A DNA stretch of 61,626 bases, taken from the NCBI RefSeq assembly GCF_000814025.1, contig NZ_JWLL01000020.1, positions 1 through 61,626 of the forward strand, given 5' to 3'. Positions 43,632-53,524 of this stretch are shown here, in pieces. The stretch comes from Tateyamaria sp. ANG-S1. Its GTDB lineage: Bacteria > Pseudomonadota > Alphaproteobacteria > Rhodobacterales > Rhodobacteraceae. The notes beneath the pieces are model-generated. The model did not search any database, was not told the origin of the DNA, and saw only the letters and a list, made by a program, of their open reading frames with translations. Position 1 is the stretch's first letter, and each line of letters opens with the position of its first letter. The position numbers and the translations under genes are program-made.

Positions 43632-44329
43632 CGGCTGTCTCTTTCCGTCTGGCCGACCCAGTGGATCAACAGGTTTACCCCAAGCGCCAGAGCGATAAGG
43701 ACAAAGCCCAGGGCCAATGCCAGAGCAAACTCGCCCTTGCCTGTCTCAAGGGCGATGGCAGTGGTCAGCACGCGCGTGGCATTGTCGATGTTGCCGCCGA
43801 CGATCATGATTGCACCGACCTCTCCGATGCCCCGTCCAAAGCCCGCCAATGCGGCCGTCAGCAGCGCCCGGCGCGCGTCCCAGAGCAGCGTACGCACCTT
43901 TTGCATCTGCGTGACGTTCAGGGAGATCAGGAGGTCGTGATATTCGGCCCACAACTCGCGCAAAGACTGGTGCGCGATGGAGGCGATGAGGGGCACGATA
44001 ATGATGACCTGCGCGATGATCATGGCCGTGGGTGTGAACAGCAGGCCAAGCGCCCCGAACGGACCGGAGCGGGACAGGAATATGTAGACGATGAGGCCGA
44101 CGACAACCGGCGGCAGGCCCATCAGTGCGTTCAGCATAGCAATGGTTGCGCGACGCCAGCGGAAGCGACGGACCGCCAGCAAGGCAGCGAGCGGCAAGGC
44201 AATCAGGCATGCAATGACCAAGGCCGTGAGAGTGACGCGCAGCGACCGCAACGCAATGTCCGCCAGTTCGGCATCGAACGTGACGATCAGCCAGAATGCG
44301 TGGCGCAGACCCTCCCATAGATCGACGAT
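43625..44329 (-). CDS. tupB: Tungstate ABC transporter permease, possible ATC start
   Basis: About 234 aa if read from the ATC at 44329, or 208 aa from TTG at 44251. The residues between them (LWEGLRHAFWLIVTFDAELADI) match the usual TupB N-terminus, and GGGGAGG lies exactly 7 nt before the ATC. No ATG, GTG or TTG occurs there in frame. Five hydrophobic helices and the coupling loop SLNVTQMQKVRTLLWDARR follow. A non-canonical ATC start or a truncated TTG form are both possible. Confidence 0.82.
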   Translation of the reverse strand: MVDLWEGLRHAFWLIVTFDAELADIALRSLRVTLTALVIACLIALPLAALLAVRRFRWRRATIAMLNALMGLPPVVVGLIVYIFLSRSGPFGALGLLFTPTAMIIAQVIIIVPLIASIAHQSLRELWAEYHDLLISLNVTQMQKVRTLLWDARRALLTAALAGFGRGIGEVGAIMIVGGNIDNATRVLTTAIALETGKGEFALALALGFVLIALALGVNLLIHWVGQTERDSRW

Positions 44330-44469
44330 GGCCGATCCTCCCCTTGCTTGTTTTGCCTGAAATTGGACGGTTTTGCAGGGGGATACCAGCCCTGTTCTAA
44401 AGGCGCGCCAGCTTGTCGCTGGCGGTTCTTGTCGTCGGCTGATCTGTGGTCAGATTGTCCAGTGTGAAA

Positions 44470-44523
44470 AATTGCCCACGGGCAATTCTCGCCCGTGGCA
44501 TCCGAAATTGCCCGTGGGCAATT
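44470..44523. promoter_or_regulatory. Candidate parS centromere: paired palindromes
   Basis: Two 18-bp near-perfect palindromes, AATTGCCCACGGGCAATT (44470-44487) and AATTGCCCGTGGGCAATT (44506-44523), flank a half-site GCCCGTGGC. They lie 7 bp beyond the parB stop. The first and middle elements can also pair as a hairpin (CCACGGGC/GCCCGTGG), so a terminator function cannot be ruled out. Confidence 0.6.
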
Positions 44524-44530
44524 TCCGGGA

Positions 44531-45520
44531 TCAGTCGCCGAACTCAGCACTCAGGTAGGCATCAAACGCACCCTTGAGCTGCGCTTTGGTCATGCCCGCT
44601 TCGAACTCGATCCGGACCTTGCGACCTTTTTGAACCACGGCGATGCCTTTGTCATGGGTGCTGCGGCGGTAGACTTTGCCGTCCACCTCTGGCTTGGGCT
44701 GCACCGGCTTTCCGGCGCGAGTCAAACGACGCATAACCGTCACCGCGTCCACGAACGACCCGCGCCCGGCCCGCGCGCGCTCTTGCTCGCGCCCGATGGC
44801 GCCAGCCTCTTCCAGCACGGCGCGAGATGTGTCGGATTGCGACAGAAGCGGCTTCAGCTCGCGCGCGTTCCGCTCGCGGATTTCGCGGATGTTTGGGAAG
44901 GCTTCGACAATGGCTTGCGGCAGCTTCGCCAGTTGCAGATAGCGGGACAGCCAGGGTTGGCTGACCTCCAGCCGTTCGGCCATCGCCTTTTGCTTGCCGC
45001 CATAGTAGCGCGCGACTGCATCGGCATAATCCAACGCACGTTCATAGTCCGAGATATCCTCGCGATCGCGATTCTCAATGTCCGCCAGCCGGAACGCTTC
45101 TTCGTCGGACAGTTGCCGCGCCTCGACCAGATATTTGAACTGCGTGTAGTTGTTGTTGCGCAGCCAGGATACGGCGAAGTGGCGACGTGCGCCGCAAATC
45201 ACTTCGAAATCATAGTCATCATCGTCTACAGGCCGCACAATAGCTGGAAATTCCTGTTGGCCTTGGCTGCGAATACCGTCGATCAAGTCGCGGCAATTGT
45301 CCTCGGTCAGTAGCGCGTAATCACGGTTGTGCCGCGCCCACATGCGACAGCGGCCGGGATCGACCCAGCGCAGGGTCTTTTCCTCGATCTCTCCGGCCAG
45401 CCGGTCGCTGATCGCTGTGGTCCGTTTCAAAAACCTCGCACCCGCGCGGTCCGAGGCATCGGGAACGCCCTCCAGATCGCTCAGAACATCGTCGAAAATG
45501 GCATCGTGCTTGCGGGTCAT
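44531..45520 (-). CDS. parB: Plasmid partition protein ParB
   Basis: 329 aa. N-terminal ParB/Sulfiredoxin domain with CGARRHFAVSW (CTPase-type GxRR box) near 110-120, DIENRDREDISDYERALDYA, then the KorB-type helix-turn-helix MAERLEVSQPWLSRYLQLAKLP. C-terminal dimer domain. It overlaps parA by 4 bp. Binds parS, probably the palindromes just downstream. Confidence 0.92.
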   Translation of the reverse strand: MTRKHDAIFDDVLSDLEGVPDASDRAGARFLKRTTAISDRLAGEIEEKTLRWVDPGRCRMWARHNRDYALLTEDNCRDLIDGIRSQGQQEFPAIVRPVDDDDYDFEVICGARRHFAVSWLRNNNYTQFKYLVEARQLSDEEAFRLADIENRDREDISDYERALDYADAVARYYGGKQKAMAERLEVSQPWLSRYLQLAKLPQAIVEAFPNIREIRERNARELKPLLSQSDTSRAVLEEAGAIGREQERARAGRGSFVDAVTVMRRLTRAGKPVQPKPEVDGKVYRRSTHDKGIAVVQKGRKVRIEFEAGMTKAQLKGAFDAYLSAEFGD

Positions 45521-46719
45521 AGCAGTCCCTCCTTGCGCAATTGCGCGTGATGGCTTGGCCAGGTCTTGCGGATCAGCACCTCGATCTCGCGACAGACGGC
45601 ATCCAGATAGGCGCGGCAGCGTTTATGCGTTTCGGTCCGGGTGGCCGGACCAGTCAGCTCGTAGACGGTGGACAGGTTCGCCGCGGCATTGTCGATCTCG
45701 GCGCTGTCCTTGAGCACCGATTGCAACATGTCCATGGGAAAGACCGCGTCCATCATCCGTTTGATCGCCATATGCGCCGATTTCGAGTCGTTCATCTTGG
45801 TTGCGAGGATCTTAACGAAAGCATAATCGCGCGTACCGCCGTGGCGGGCGAGTTCGTTGAGCGTGGCGCCGAGCATCTTGAGGAAATGCGCAGTAGAGCC
45901 GAAATCGATGTTGTTGGGTGGGGCAGGAATGACCAATGCATCTGCCGCGCGCAGCACCGACAGCGACAGCATCCCGAGGGCAGGGGGCGGGTCGAGTAGG
46001 ATTACATCGAAGCGGTCTTTGATCGTCTCTAACCCGTTGCGAAGTCGGTCCAAGACGAAGACCTGTTCACGCGCCATGCGGGCGGCGAATTCGTATTCGG
46101 CATCGTAAAGGCCGAGGTTCGCTGGGATCAGCGCAATGTTCGGCCAGTAGGTCGCGCGCAGGGCGTAGGACAGGTCTTGCGGCCCGCCATGACGGAAGAA
46201 GGGGTAGAGCGTGTCCTCTTCCTCATCGACATCCACATCGGGGTTGAGGCCAAAGACGGAGGTTGTGCTGGCCTGACTGTCACAATCCACGACGCAAACG
46301 CGGTAGCCTTGCAGGGCGAGGTGTTGGGCGAAGTGGCAGACCATCGTGGACTTGCCGACCCCGCCCTTGAAGTTCTGGATGGCAAGAACCATCGCCGGGT
46401 CGCTGTCGGCGCGGTGGGGCAGGGTGCCGAACACCTGCCGCATGCGGTTCACGTCAGCGAGGCTGTAGCCCGTGCGTCGACCCGTCGTCGGGTCTTTTTC
46501 AGGCATCGGCAAACGGCCATCCGCCTCGGCATCACGGATCAACTTGTCGCTGCGCCCGACCATGTCAGCAGCGCGTTTGACGTTGAACCGCAGGTCGAGC
46601 GACTTTTGTGCGCCGGGGGCATAGAGCCGATCCCGTAACCGGTCGATCACCGTAGACGCGCGGGTGGCGAGTTTGTCTAACTCCTCGAGGGAGACGGGGG
46701 GTAGGGCGGACTGCTCCAT
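45517..46719 (-). CDS. parA: Plasmid partition ATPase ParA
   Basis: 400 aa. An N-terminal helix-turn-helix segment (RFNVKRAADMVGRSDKLIRDAE) is followed by an RDGRLP-like MerR-type box, as in type Ia ParA/RepA that repress their own operon. Deviant Walker A is KGGVGKSTMVCHFAQ, Walker A' VVDCDSQAS, Walker B VILLDPPPALG. Divergent from rep, with the iteron-bearing region between them. Confidence 0.93.
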   Translation of the reverse strand: MEQSALPPVSLEELDKLATRASTVIDRLRDRLYAPGAQKSLDLRFNVKRAADMVGRSDKLIRDAEADGRLPMPEKDPTTGRRTGYSLADVNRMRQVFGTLPHRADSDPAMVLAIQNFKGGVGKSTMVCHFAQHLALQGYRVCVVDCDSQASTTSVFGLNPDVDVDEEEDTLYPFFRHGGPQDLSYALRATYWPNIALIPANLGLYDAEYEFAARMAREQVFVLDRLRNGLETIKDRFDVILLDPPPALGMLSLSVLRAADALVIPAPPNNIDFGSTAHFLKMLGATLNELARHGGTRDYAFVKILATKMNDSKSAHMAIKRMMDAVFPMDMLQSVLKDSAEIDNAAANLSTVYELTGPATRTETHKRCRAYLDAVCREIEVLIRKTWPSHHAQLRKEGLL

Positions 46720-47339
46720 TTCGGACCTCTTACAGGGGTGTTAGTCCGAATCATGACGGGTGTGGGCGATTGCCTCAAGTGCAAACTTTTAGGGATTGGC
46801 TCGAAAAAAGCGGAAATTTGTGGGAGGGCTGCAAATGGTCAGAAGATGGGACTAAATGCTCCGATGTATGTAATTTTTACGCCGACTATATCGTAGCCTA
46901 ACCCGAATGTACGCGTTTAGAGAGGTATCACAGACGGCTGCTCTGAAATCCCCTTAAGATCCAAATCTAAAGACACGCCTTATTCAAAGTTCTTAGTGTT
47001 CTATGTTCAGGCTGCGCAAACCCTTGTATTTTAAAGTTCAAACGGCTCTATCGCTTACGTTCCGGGGCGGTTTGGCTTACGGATCGGGATGGCAATTCCT
47101 ACGTTTTGGGGCGCTTACTCTTACGTCTTGGGTGGGCTCTAATCCTTACGTTTCGGGTGAATCCACGCTCCGACTCAGGCCCTTGATTTTCTGGTGTATT
47201 TCGAATCACTTGCCCGACGCGTCGATTCCGCTCCACTCTTTTAACCTTACAAATTGGGTGCCCCGCTTTTTGTGGACGCCCCCGGCCAGCCCCGTTATTC
47301 TTACGTCACACTGCCCGTCAGAGGTAAGAGAAGAGCAGC
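46720..47339. other. Replication/partition intergenic region (putative origin)
   Basis: 620 bp between parA and rep with no credible gene. The parA-proximal half is AT-rich and should hold the parAB promoter and an unwinding segment; the rep-proximal half carries the TTACG repeats. No DnaA box was confirmed by eye. Confidence 0.6.
47054..47158 (+). repeat. Iterons (five direct repeats) upstream of rep
   Basis: Copies of about CTTACGTTTCGGG start at 47054, 47076, 47098, 47120 and 47145: spacing 22, 22, 22 and 25 bp, i.e. two helical turns. Degenerate further copies at 47246 and 47300. This is the layout of Rep-binding iterons in an origin. Confidence 0.8.
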
Positions 47340-48356
47340 ATGGCGGAACGCCCGACCCAATCCTACCGGACCATCGACGCCCGGCCAAACGCGCAAAGCC
47401 TGGTGAAGCCGGGCGAGCTGGTGGATCTGGTCGAGGTCACGCCGCTTACGCTGGCAGACCGGCGCATCTACAATCAGCTTCTTGAGAATGCGTGGGACGC
47501 GATCGAGAAGCCGGTGACGCATGTGATCTCGAAATCCGATCTGCGTGGGTCGCACAATTCCAATGATAGGGTAGGGGAGTCGGTCGAGCGGCTGATGTCG
47601 GCCATCGTCAAGGTGAAGGTCACGCATGAGGGCGAGGATGCCATTGAGCGGGTGCAACTCCTGGGCGGGAACATCGAGACGACGCGGCGCGACGGGGTGC
47701 TGGAGTACGAGATCCCGCAGCGGCTGCGCAAGATCATCAAGGACTCGACCGTCTTTGCCCGCCTGCAGCGCGAGGTGATGTTTGCGCTGAGTTCCAAATA
47801 CGCGCTGACCCTCTACGAGATGATCCAGAAGCGGGGCAACCTGCGCTATCGGTCGTCGGAGAAGTTTGCCCTCGACGATCTGCGGGGCGTGCTGGGGGTG
47901 CCGAAGGGTAAGCTGACGTCGTGGTCGAACCTAAAGTTGCGGGCGATCGAGCCGGCGGTGGCCGAGGTGAATATGCTGTCGGACTACGTGGTTGGGATTG
48001 AGCCGGTGAAGACCGGGCGGCGGGTGACCCATATCGAGTTGAAGTGGTGGCGCAAGGATGGGGCAGGGACCGTTGAGGCGGAGCGGGAGCTGACCTTTTC
48101 CAAGGTTGGTCGCAAGGCGCGCATGACGAACACGAGCGAAGACCTCAAACCCCGGCCTGCGTGGTTGGAGTCAGCAGGCCCTGCGTTGCGCACTGAAACC
48201 TACGAGACCGCGCGGCTGCGCTATCCGGGCTACGACATATACCATGTGGAAAAGGAGTGGCGCGCCTGGGCCGCGTCGAAGGAGCCGCCGCGCGATGCGG
48301 ACCGCGCCTACCTCGCTTTTTTCCGGAGCTTTGCGGAAAACAACCCGCTGCGCTAG
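47340..48356 (+). CDS. Plasmid replication initiator (Rep_3-like winged helix)
   Basis: 338 aa. Two winged-helix-like halves: LTLADRRIYNQLLENAWDAI (about 38-57) and the Rep_3 core FALSSKYALTLYEMIQKRGNLRYRSSEKFALDDLRGVLGVP (landmark about 148-188), then VKTGRRVTHIELKWWRK, a typical C-terminal DNA-binding strand. Preceded by iterons and divergent to parAB, as in roseobacter RepA/RepB-type replicons. Exact replicon class not assigned. Confidence 0.85.
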   Translation: MAERPTQSYRTIDARPNAQSLVKPGELVDLVEVTPLTLADRRIYNQLLENAWDAIEKPVTHVISKSDLRGSHNSNDRVGESVERLMSAIVKVKVTHEGEDAIERVQLLGGNIETTRRDGVLEYEIPQRLRKIIKDSTVFARLQREVMFALSSKYALTLYEMIQKRGNLRYRSSEKFALDDLRGVLGVPKGKLTSWSNLKLRAIEPAVAEVNMLSDYVVGIEPVKTGRRVTHIELKWWRKDGAGTVEAERELTFSKVGRKARMTNTSEDLKPRPAWLESAGPALRTETYETARLRYPGYDIYHVEKEWRAWAASKEPPRDADRAYLAFFRSFAENNPLR

Positions 48357-48365
48357 CGTATCCCC

Positions 48366-50306
48366 ATGAACTCCGTCCGTTTCCGTCTGTTGATCCTGGC
48401 CCTCGCGCCGATGGTCGTGCTGATGCCGCTGCTGCTGTTTCTCGGCATGACGCGTTGGACGGCGGATTATGACGAGGTGCTGATCGCGAATGTGGAAAGC
48501 GACCTGCGGATTGCCGAACAGTACCTCTCGCGCCTCATGGTACAGACCGGGGACGAGTTGCAGGCGGTGGCCGGGTCGGTGGAGTTCGCGCAGACGCCGC
48601 CATCCGGGCGCGATGCGTTCTTTGACGAAAAGCGCGCGGCGCTTGAGTTAGATTTTCTCTATTTCCTGGCGCGCTCTGCAATCACCGAAGAGTGGCCTGT
48701 CATTCAGAGTGCTGCGCAAGGGCGCGGGCAGACCGAGATTGATGTTTTCTCGGCCCAAGATCTGGCGGGGATCTCGCCTGAGCTGGCGGAACAAGCACGT
48801 CTGCCGTTGATTGATACAGAGGCGGCGCTGCCGACCGACCGTCTGGTCGAGGATCGGGGGATGGTCATCCATTCCGCCACCCCGGTCACATTGCCGGGAC
48901 GGGATGGGGTGCTGGTTGGGGGCATCCTGCTGAACCGGAACCTGAGCTTTATCGATACCATCAATGCGCTTGTTTATCAGGACGGATCCACTGGAGGCTT
49001 GCGGCAGGGCACAGCGACGCTGTTTCTGGAGGATGTGCGCGTGTCCACGAACGTGCGTCTGTTCGAAGACGTGCGTGCCCTTGGTACCCGCGTGTCGGCT
49101 GCGGTGCGCGGCAAGGTGCTGGGTGAGGGGCGCACGTGGCTCGACCGGGCCTTTGTGGTGAACGACTGGTATATCTCCGGCTATCTGCCGCTGACCGACA
49201 GCTTTGGTCAGTATGTCGGGATGCTTTATGTCGGGGTGCTGGAAGAGCCGTTTACCATCGCAAAGCGCAATGCGTTTCTCGTCATTCTTGCTGCTTTTGT
49301 TGCGGTGCTGCTTCTGTCGGCGCCGGTGTTCCTGCGGCTGGCGAAGGGGATTTTTGCCCCGCTTGAACGGATGACCCACACGATGTTTCTGGTGCGCCGT
49401 GGCAACCTGTCGGCACGGAATGGGCAGGGCGGTGGCACGGGCGAGATTGGGGAAGTGGCAGGCCACCTCGATGATCTGCTCGACCAGGTGCAGGAACGGG
49501 ATGAAGAGTTGAACGTGCGCGTGGCGCAGCGAACGGCGGAGTTGCAGAGCGCGAATGAAAAGCTGGAAGAGACGTTCCGGCAGTTGGTTATGAGCGAAAA
49601 GCTGGCCTCCATCGGAGAGATCACGGCAGGCGTTGCACATGAGATCAACAATCCGGTCGCCGTCATTCAGGGCAATGTCGATGTGATCCGCGAGACGCTG
49701 GGCGACGGCAGTTATGCGATCCGGACCGAGTTGGGTCTGGTCGACCGGCAGGTGGCGCGTATCCAGACCATTGTGGGTAAGCTGCTACAATTCGCGCGTC
49801 CGGGTGAGTTTGCGGATGTGGAACACAGTGTGCCGGTAGGACCGGTGATTTCGGATTGCCTGGTGCTGGTTAATCACGTGATTTCGCAGACTGAGATTGA
49901 GGTCGTGACGGAGCTGAACGCGCTGAACGACGTGCGGATTGATCCTGGCGAGATGCAGCAGGTCCTGATCAACCTGATCATGAATGCGGTGCAGGCGATG
50001 GCGGGGCAGGGGACTTTGTCCATCGTGGCTGATGATGCCGCGCAGGATGGGGTGCAGGGCGTGCGCGTGGCGGTGTCGGATACTGGCCCAGGCATTGCGC
50101 CGGAGCGGGTCGATGATGTCTTTGCCCCGTTCTACACGACCAAGCAGGCGGAGGGGACCGGGCTGGGCCTGTCGATTTCCCAAACCCTGATCCAGCGTGC
50201 TGGGGGGCTTATCCGGGCGCGGAACCGTGATGTCGGCGGTGCCTGTTTTGAGCTGTGGTTGCCTGCGGCGGAGCCGGGTGAGGCGCGGCTGATGGGCAGC
50301 GCCTGA
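48366..50306 (+). CDS. Membrane sensor histidine kinase, no adjacent regulator
   Basis: 646 aa. Helix 1 (about 7-28), periplasmic Cache-like sensor (about 30-300), helix 2 (about 303-325), HAMP, coiled coil. HisKA H-box is AGVAHEINNP (His425), and HATPase motifs are NLIMNAVQAM, DTGPGI and GTGLGLSI. It lies 9 bp after rep and upstream of acs. No response regulator neighbours it; the NtrC-like regulator at 25990 lacks a kinase, so they may pair. The ligand may be a small organic acid, inferred from context. Confidence 0.9.
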   Translation: MNSVRFRLLILALAPMVVLMPLLLFLGMTRWTADYDEVLIANVESDLRIAEQYLSRLMVQTGDELQAVAGSVEFAQTPPSGRDAFFDEKRAALELDFLYFLARSAITEEWPVIQSAAQGRGQTEIDVFSAQDLAGISPELAEQARLPLIDTEAALPTDRLVEDRGMVIHSATPVTLPGRDGVLVGGILLNRNLSFIDTINALVYQDGSTGGLRQGTATLFLEDVRVSTNVRLFEDVRALGTRVSAAVRGKVLGEGRTWLDRAFVVNDWYISGYLPLTDSFGQYVGMLYVGVLEEPFTIAKRNAFLVILAAFVAVLLLSAPVFLRLAKGIFAPLERMTHTMFLVRRGNLSARNGQGGGTGEIGEVAGHLDDLLDQVQERDEELNVRVAQRTAELQSANEKLEETFRQLVMSEKLASIGEITAGVAHEINNPVAVIQGNVDVIRETLGDGSYAIRTELGLVDRQVARIQTIVGKLLQFARPGEFADVEHSVPVGPVISDCLVLVNHVISQTEIEVVTELNALNDVRIDPGEMQQVLINLIMNAVQAMAGQGTLSIVADDAAQDGVQGVRVAVSDTGPGIAPERVDDVFAPFYTTKQAEGTGLGLSISQTLIQRAGGLIRARNRDVGGACFELWLPAAEPGEARLMGSA

Positions 50307-50677
50307 CGCGCGACTCATCGCGGCGCAAACTACGTGATTCTGGGTATGAGGCGTGCCTGTCAGATCAGATTGACAATTTGTCACAGGGCAGGGGTCAGAA
50401 CTGTTGTTCGCTAACAGTATGCAAATGGATACCGTTCCCGTTTTGCGGGAAATTGCTAGAGTGCAGAAAACCTTGGAAAAAATGAGACGAATATAAGAAA
50501 ATTTACAAGCCATCTGCCATTATAGATCAAAAATTTACAAAAAAATCCAACAACACCAGCAGGCAAAGCACGATTTTACAGAAACGTGTATGGTGATCCT
50601 CAACAGGCGCATATCAAAACGCCCCGGGTGACGAAGCCGATGCAAAGCGGATCCGAGCCCAAACCGGAGGAGAACCC
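50307..50677. promoter_or_regulatory. acs upstream regulatory region
   Basis: 371 bp without a gene, markedly AT-rich in its second half (50450-50580), unlike the surrounding sequence. AAATTTACAA occurs twice (near 50493 and 50530) and a related TTTTACAGAAAC near 50574. Contains GGAGG before the acs start. A regulated promoter is likely; no specific factor can be named. Confidence 0.5.
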
Positions 50678-52651
50678 ATGAATATTCAAAGCACGCCGAA
50701 TGCGGCCACTTTCCCCCCGTCGGAAGAGGTTAAGGCCCGCGCGCATCTGGATGCTGACGGCTATGCCAAGATGTACGCCGCGTCCGTCGCTGACCCCGAA
50801 GCGTTCTGGGGCGAGCAGGGCAAGCGGCTTGACTGGATCAAGCCCTATACCAAGGTGAAGAACACCTCGTTCGAGCCGGGCAATATCGACATTCGCTGGT
50901 TTGAGGATGGCACACTGAACGTGTCGGCCAACTGCATCGACCGGCATCTGGAAACACGTGGCGATCAGACGGCCATCATCTGGGAACCGGATGACACGTC
51001 GAAGGTCGAACCGAAACATATCACTTACCGCGAACTTCACAGCTCTGTTTGCAAGATGGCAAACATCCTGGAAGAGCTGGGCGTTCGCAAAGGCGACCGG
51101 GTTATCATTTACCTCCCAATGATCCCGGAAGCCGCTTATGCGATGCTGGCCTGTGCCCGCATCGGTGCCATCCACTCCATCGTGTTTGCCGGCTTCTCCC
51201 CGGACGCGCTTGGGGCGCGGATCAACGGGTGTGACGCCAAGGTCGTCATCACCGCTGATTACGCGCCCCGAGGCGGACGGGAGACACCCCTGAAGTCGAA
51301 CACGGATGCAGCGCTGCTGCATTGCAAGGACAGCGTGAAATGCCTGGTGGTGAAGCGGACGGGCGGTCAGACGACGTGGACCGACCGCGACTATGATTAC
51401 AACGAGATGGCGCTGGAAGCGTCGGACTATGCAGCGCCCGCCGAGATGGGTGCCGAGGATCCGTTGTTCATTCTGTATACGTCCGGCTCGACCGGTCAGC
51501 CGAAGGGTGTTGTGCACACGACCGGCGGCTACCTGACCTATGCGGCGCTGACCCATCAGTACACGTTCGACTATCACGAGGGGGATGTGTTCTGGTGTAC
51601 CGCCGACGTGGGCTGGGTGACCGGCCACAGCTACATCGTCTATGGCCCGCTGGCCAATGGTGCAACGACCATCATGTTCGAGGGCGTGCCAACCTTCCCC
51701 GATGCGGGCCGCTTCTGGGACGTGTGTGAGCGTCATAAGGTGACGCAGTTCTACACCGCGCCGACCGCGATCCGTGCGCTGATGGGTGCGGGCAACGAAT
51801 GGGTTGAGAAGTACGATCTGTCGTCCTTGCGCCTGCTCGGTTCGGTTGGTGAGCCTATCAACCCCGAGGCCTGGACCTGGTACCATGAAGTGGTTGGTAA
51901 GGGTGCTTGCCCGATTGTCGATACGTTCTGGCAGACCGAAACCGGTGGGCACATGCTGACCCCACTCCCGGGGGCCACAGACCTGAAGCCTGGCTCGGCG
52001 CAGCAGCCGTTCTTTGGCGTGCAGCCGGTTGTGCTGGACCCGCAAAGTGGGATCGAACTGGATGGCAACGGGATCGAAGGGGTCCTGTGCATCAAGGACA
52101 GCTGGCCCGGTCAGATGCGTACCGTTTGGGGTGACCATGAGCGGTTCGAAAAGACCTATTTCGGGGACTACAAAGGTTACTATTTCTCCGGCGATGGCTG
52201 CCGTCGGGACGAGGATGGCGATTACTGGATCACCGGTCGCGTCGATGACGTGATCAACGTGTCCGGTCACCGGATGGGGACGGCCGAGGTGGAAAGCGCC
52301 TTGGTCGCACATGCCAAGGTCGCGGAAAGCGCGGTCGTGGGCTATCCGCACGATGTCAAAGGGCAAGGTATCTACGCCTATGTCACGCTGATGAACGGCG
52401 AAGAGCCCAGCGACGCGCTGCGCAAGGAGCTGGAAACCTGGGTCCGGACCGAGATTGGCCCGATTGCTAAGCCCGACCTGATCCAGTGGGCGCCCGGCCT
52501 GCCCAAGACACGCTCGGGCAAGATCATGCGCCGTATCCTGCGCAAGATTGCTGAAGATGATTTTGGCTCGCTCGGGGATACCTCGACCCTGGCCGATCCG
52601 TCTGTGGTCGATGACCTGATCGAGAACCGTATGAACCGGAGCGACGACTGA
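50678..52651 (+). CDS. acs: Acetyl-CoA synthetase
   Basis: 657 aa. Adenylate-forming motifs: [20 protein letters not shown] (about 266-285), [10 protein letters not shown] and the C-terminal [13 protein letters not shown] with the Lys that is acetylated in regulated Acs. It converts acetate, ATP and CoA to acetyl-CoA, AMP and PPi. Its TGA shares a base with the ATG of adk, and the symporter follows, giving an acetate uptake and activation unit. Confidence 0.96.
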   Translation: MNIQSTPNAATFPPSEEVKARAHLDADGYAKMYAASVADPEAFWGEQGKRLDWIKPYTKVKNTSFEPGNIDIRWFEDGTLNVSANCIDRHLETRGDQTAIIWEPDDTSKVEPKHITYRELHSSVCKMANILEELGVRKGDRVIIYLPMIPEAAYAMLACARIGAIHSIVFAGFSPDALGARINGCDAKVVITADYAPRGGRETPLKSNTDAALLHCKDSVKCLVVKRTGGQTTWTDRDYDYNEMALEASDYAAPAEMGAEDPLFILYTSGSTGQPKGVVHTTGGYLTYAALTHQYTFDYHEGDVFWCTADVGWVTGHSYIVYGPLANGATTIMFEGVPTFPDAGRFWDVCERHKVTQFYTAPTAIRALMGAGNEWVEKYDLSSLRLLGSVGEPINPEAWTWYHEVVGKGACPIVDTFWQTETGGHMLTPLPGATDLKPGSAQQPFFGVQPVVLDPQSGIELDGNGIEGVLCIKDSWPGQMRTVWGDHERFEKTYFGDYKGYYFSGDGCRRDEDGDYWITGRVDDVINVSGHRMGTAEVESALVAHAKVAESAVVGYPHDVKGQGIYAYVTLMNGEEPSDALRKELETWVRTEIGPIAKPDLIQWAPGLPKTRSGKIMRRILRKIAEDDFGSLGDTSTLADPSVVDDLIENRMNRSDD

Positions 52652-53274
52652 TGGACGGAGCGACGGTAGATACGCAAACGCGGCCCGTGAACGTGATCCT
52701 GCTTGGCCCTCCGGGGGCAGGCAAGGGGACACAGGCGCAGCGGTTGGTCGACACGCACGGCATGGTGCAGCTGTCGACGGGCGACATGCTGCGCGCGGCC
52801 AAAGACAGCGGCACCGAGATGGGCAACCGTGTGGCCGAGGTTATGGCGCGCGGTGAGTTGGTTACGGACGAGATCGTTATCGGGTTGATCGAAGAGAAGC
52901 TGATGGGTGGCGATGCCGCGGGCTTCATCTTTGACGGTTTCCCGCGGACCCTGGCGCAAGCCGATGCGCTGGGTGCGCTGCTTGAGAAGACGGGGCACCG
53001 GCTGGATGCTGTCATCGCGCTTGAGGTCGATGACGAGATCCTGGTGAACCGGATCGTGGGCCGTGCGGAAGATGCACGCGCTGCGGGCCAGCCGGTACGG
53101 GCTGACGACAATGCCGAAAGCCTGAAGCTGCGGTTGACGGAATACTACAAAAAGACAGCGCCGCTGCTTGGCTATTTCCATGCCAAGGGCGTGCTGCAGT
53201 CCATCGACGCGATGGGAGAGATCGACGCGATTGCGGAGACCCTGTCGGCGATGGTGAAGGACGCCGCCACCTGA
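52651..53274 (+). CDS. adk: Adenylate kinase (short, acs-coupled copy)
   Basis: 207 aa. P-loop [17 protein letters not shown], and the Arg pattern [21 protein letters not shown]. No long zinc LID: the short-LID form. The start overlaps the acs stop, so the AMP released by Acs can be recycled at once. Probably a second copy beside the chromosomal ribosomal-operon adk (not in window). Confidence 0.93.
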   Translation: MDGATVDTQTRPVNVILLGPPGAGKGTQAQRLVDTHGMVQLSTGDMLRAAKDSGTEMGNRVAEVMARGELVTDEIVIGLIEEKLMGGDAAGFIFDGFPRTLAQADALGALLEKTGHRLDAVIALEVDDEILVNRIVGRAEDARAAGQPVRADDNAESLKLRLTEYYKKTAPLLGYFHAKGVLQSIDAMGEIDAIAETLSAMVKDAAT

Positions 53275-53524
53275 CGATCGGCGTGTCCTGACAGAGTTTC
53301 ACGCGACACGTGTTTTGTCGCGCCCGACCCTTGTGTGCGTGAGGGGCGGGGTGGTCCCGGCGTGCCCGGGGCCGCGTATAGGCACCCATGATCTGCATCA
53401 ACACATGTCGGATCAAGCGTGCGCAAACTGGAGGAAACACGCAGTGCCCGGCCTGGCCGGAGCACTTGCACCGACCGATGGGGCCCTATGCGGCCCTGCA
53501 TTGGAAACCAAAGGAGGAGCCGCC

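Noticed and set aside
50600..52732. Long minus-strand open frame across acs
   Set aside because: Antisense shadow of acs with no ribosome binding site or known domains.
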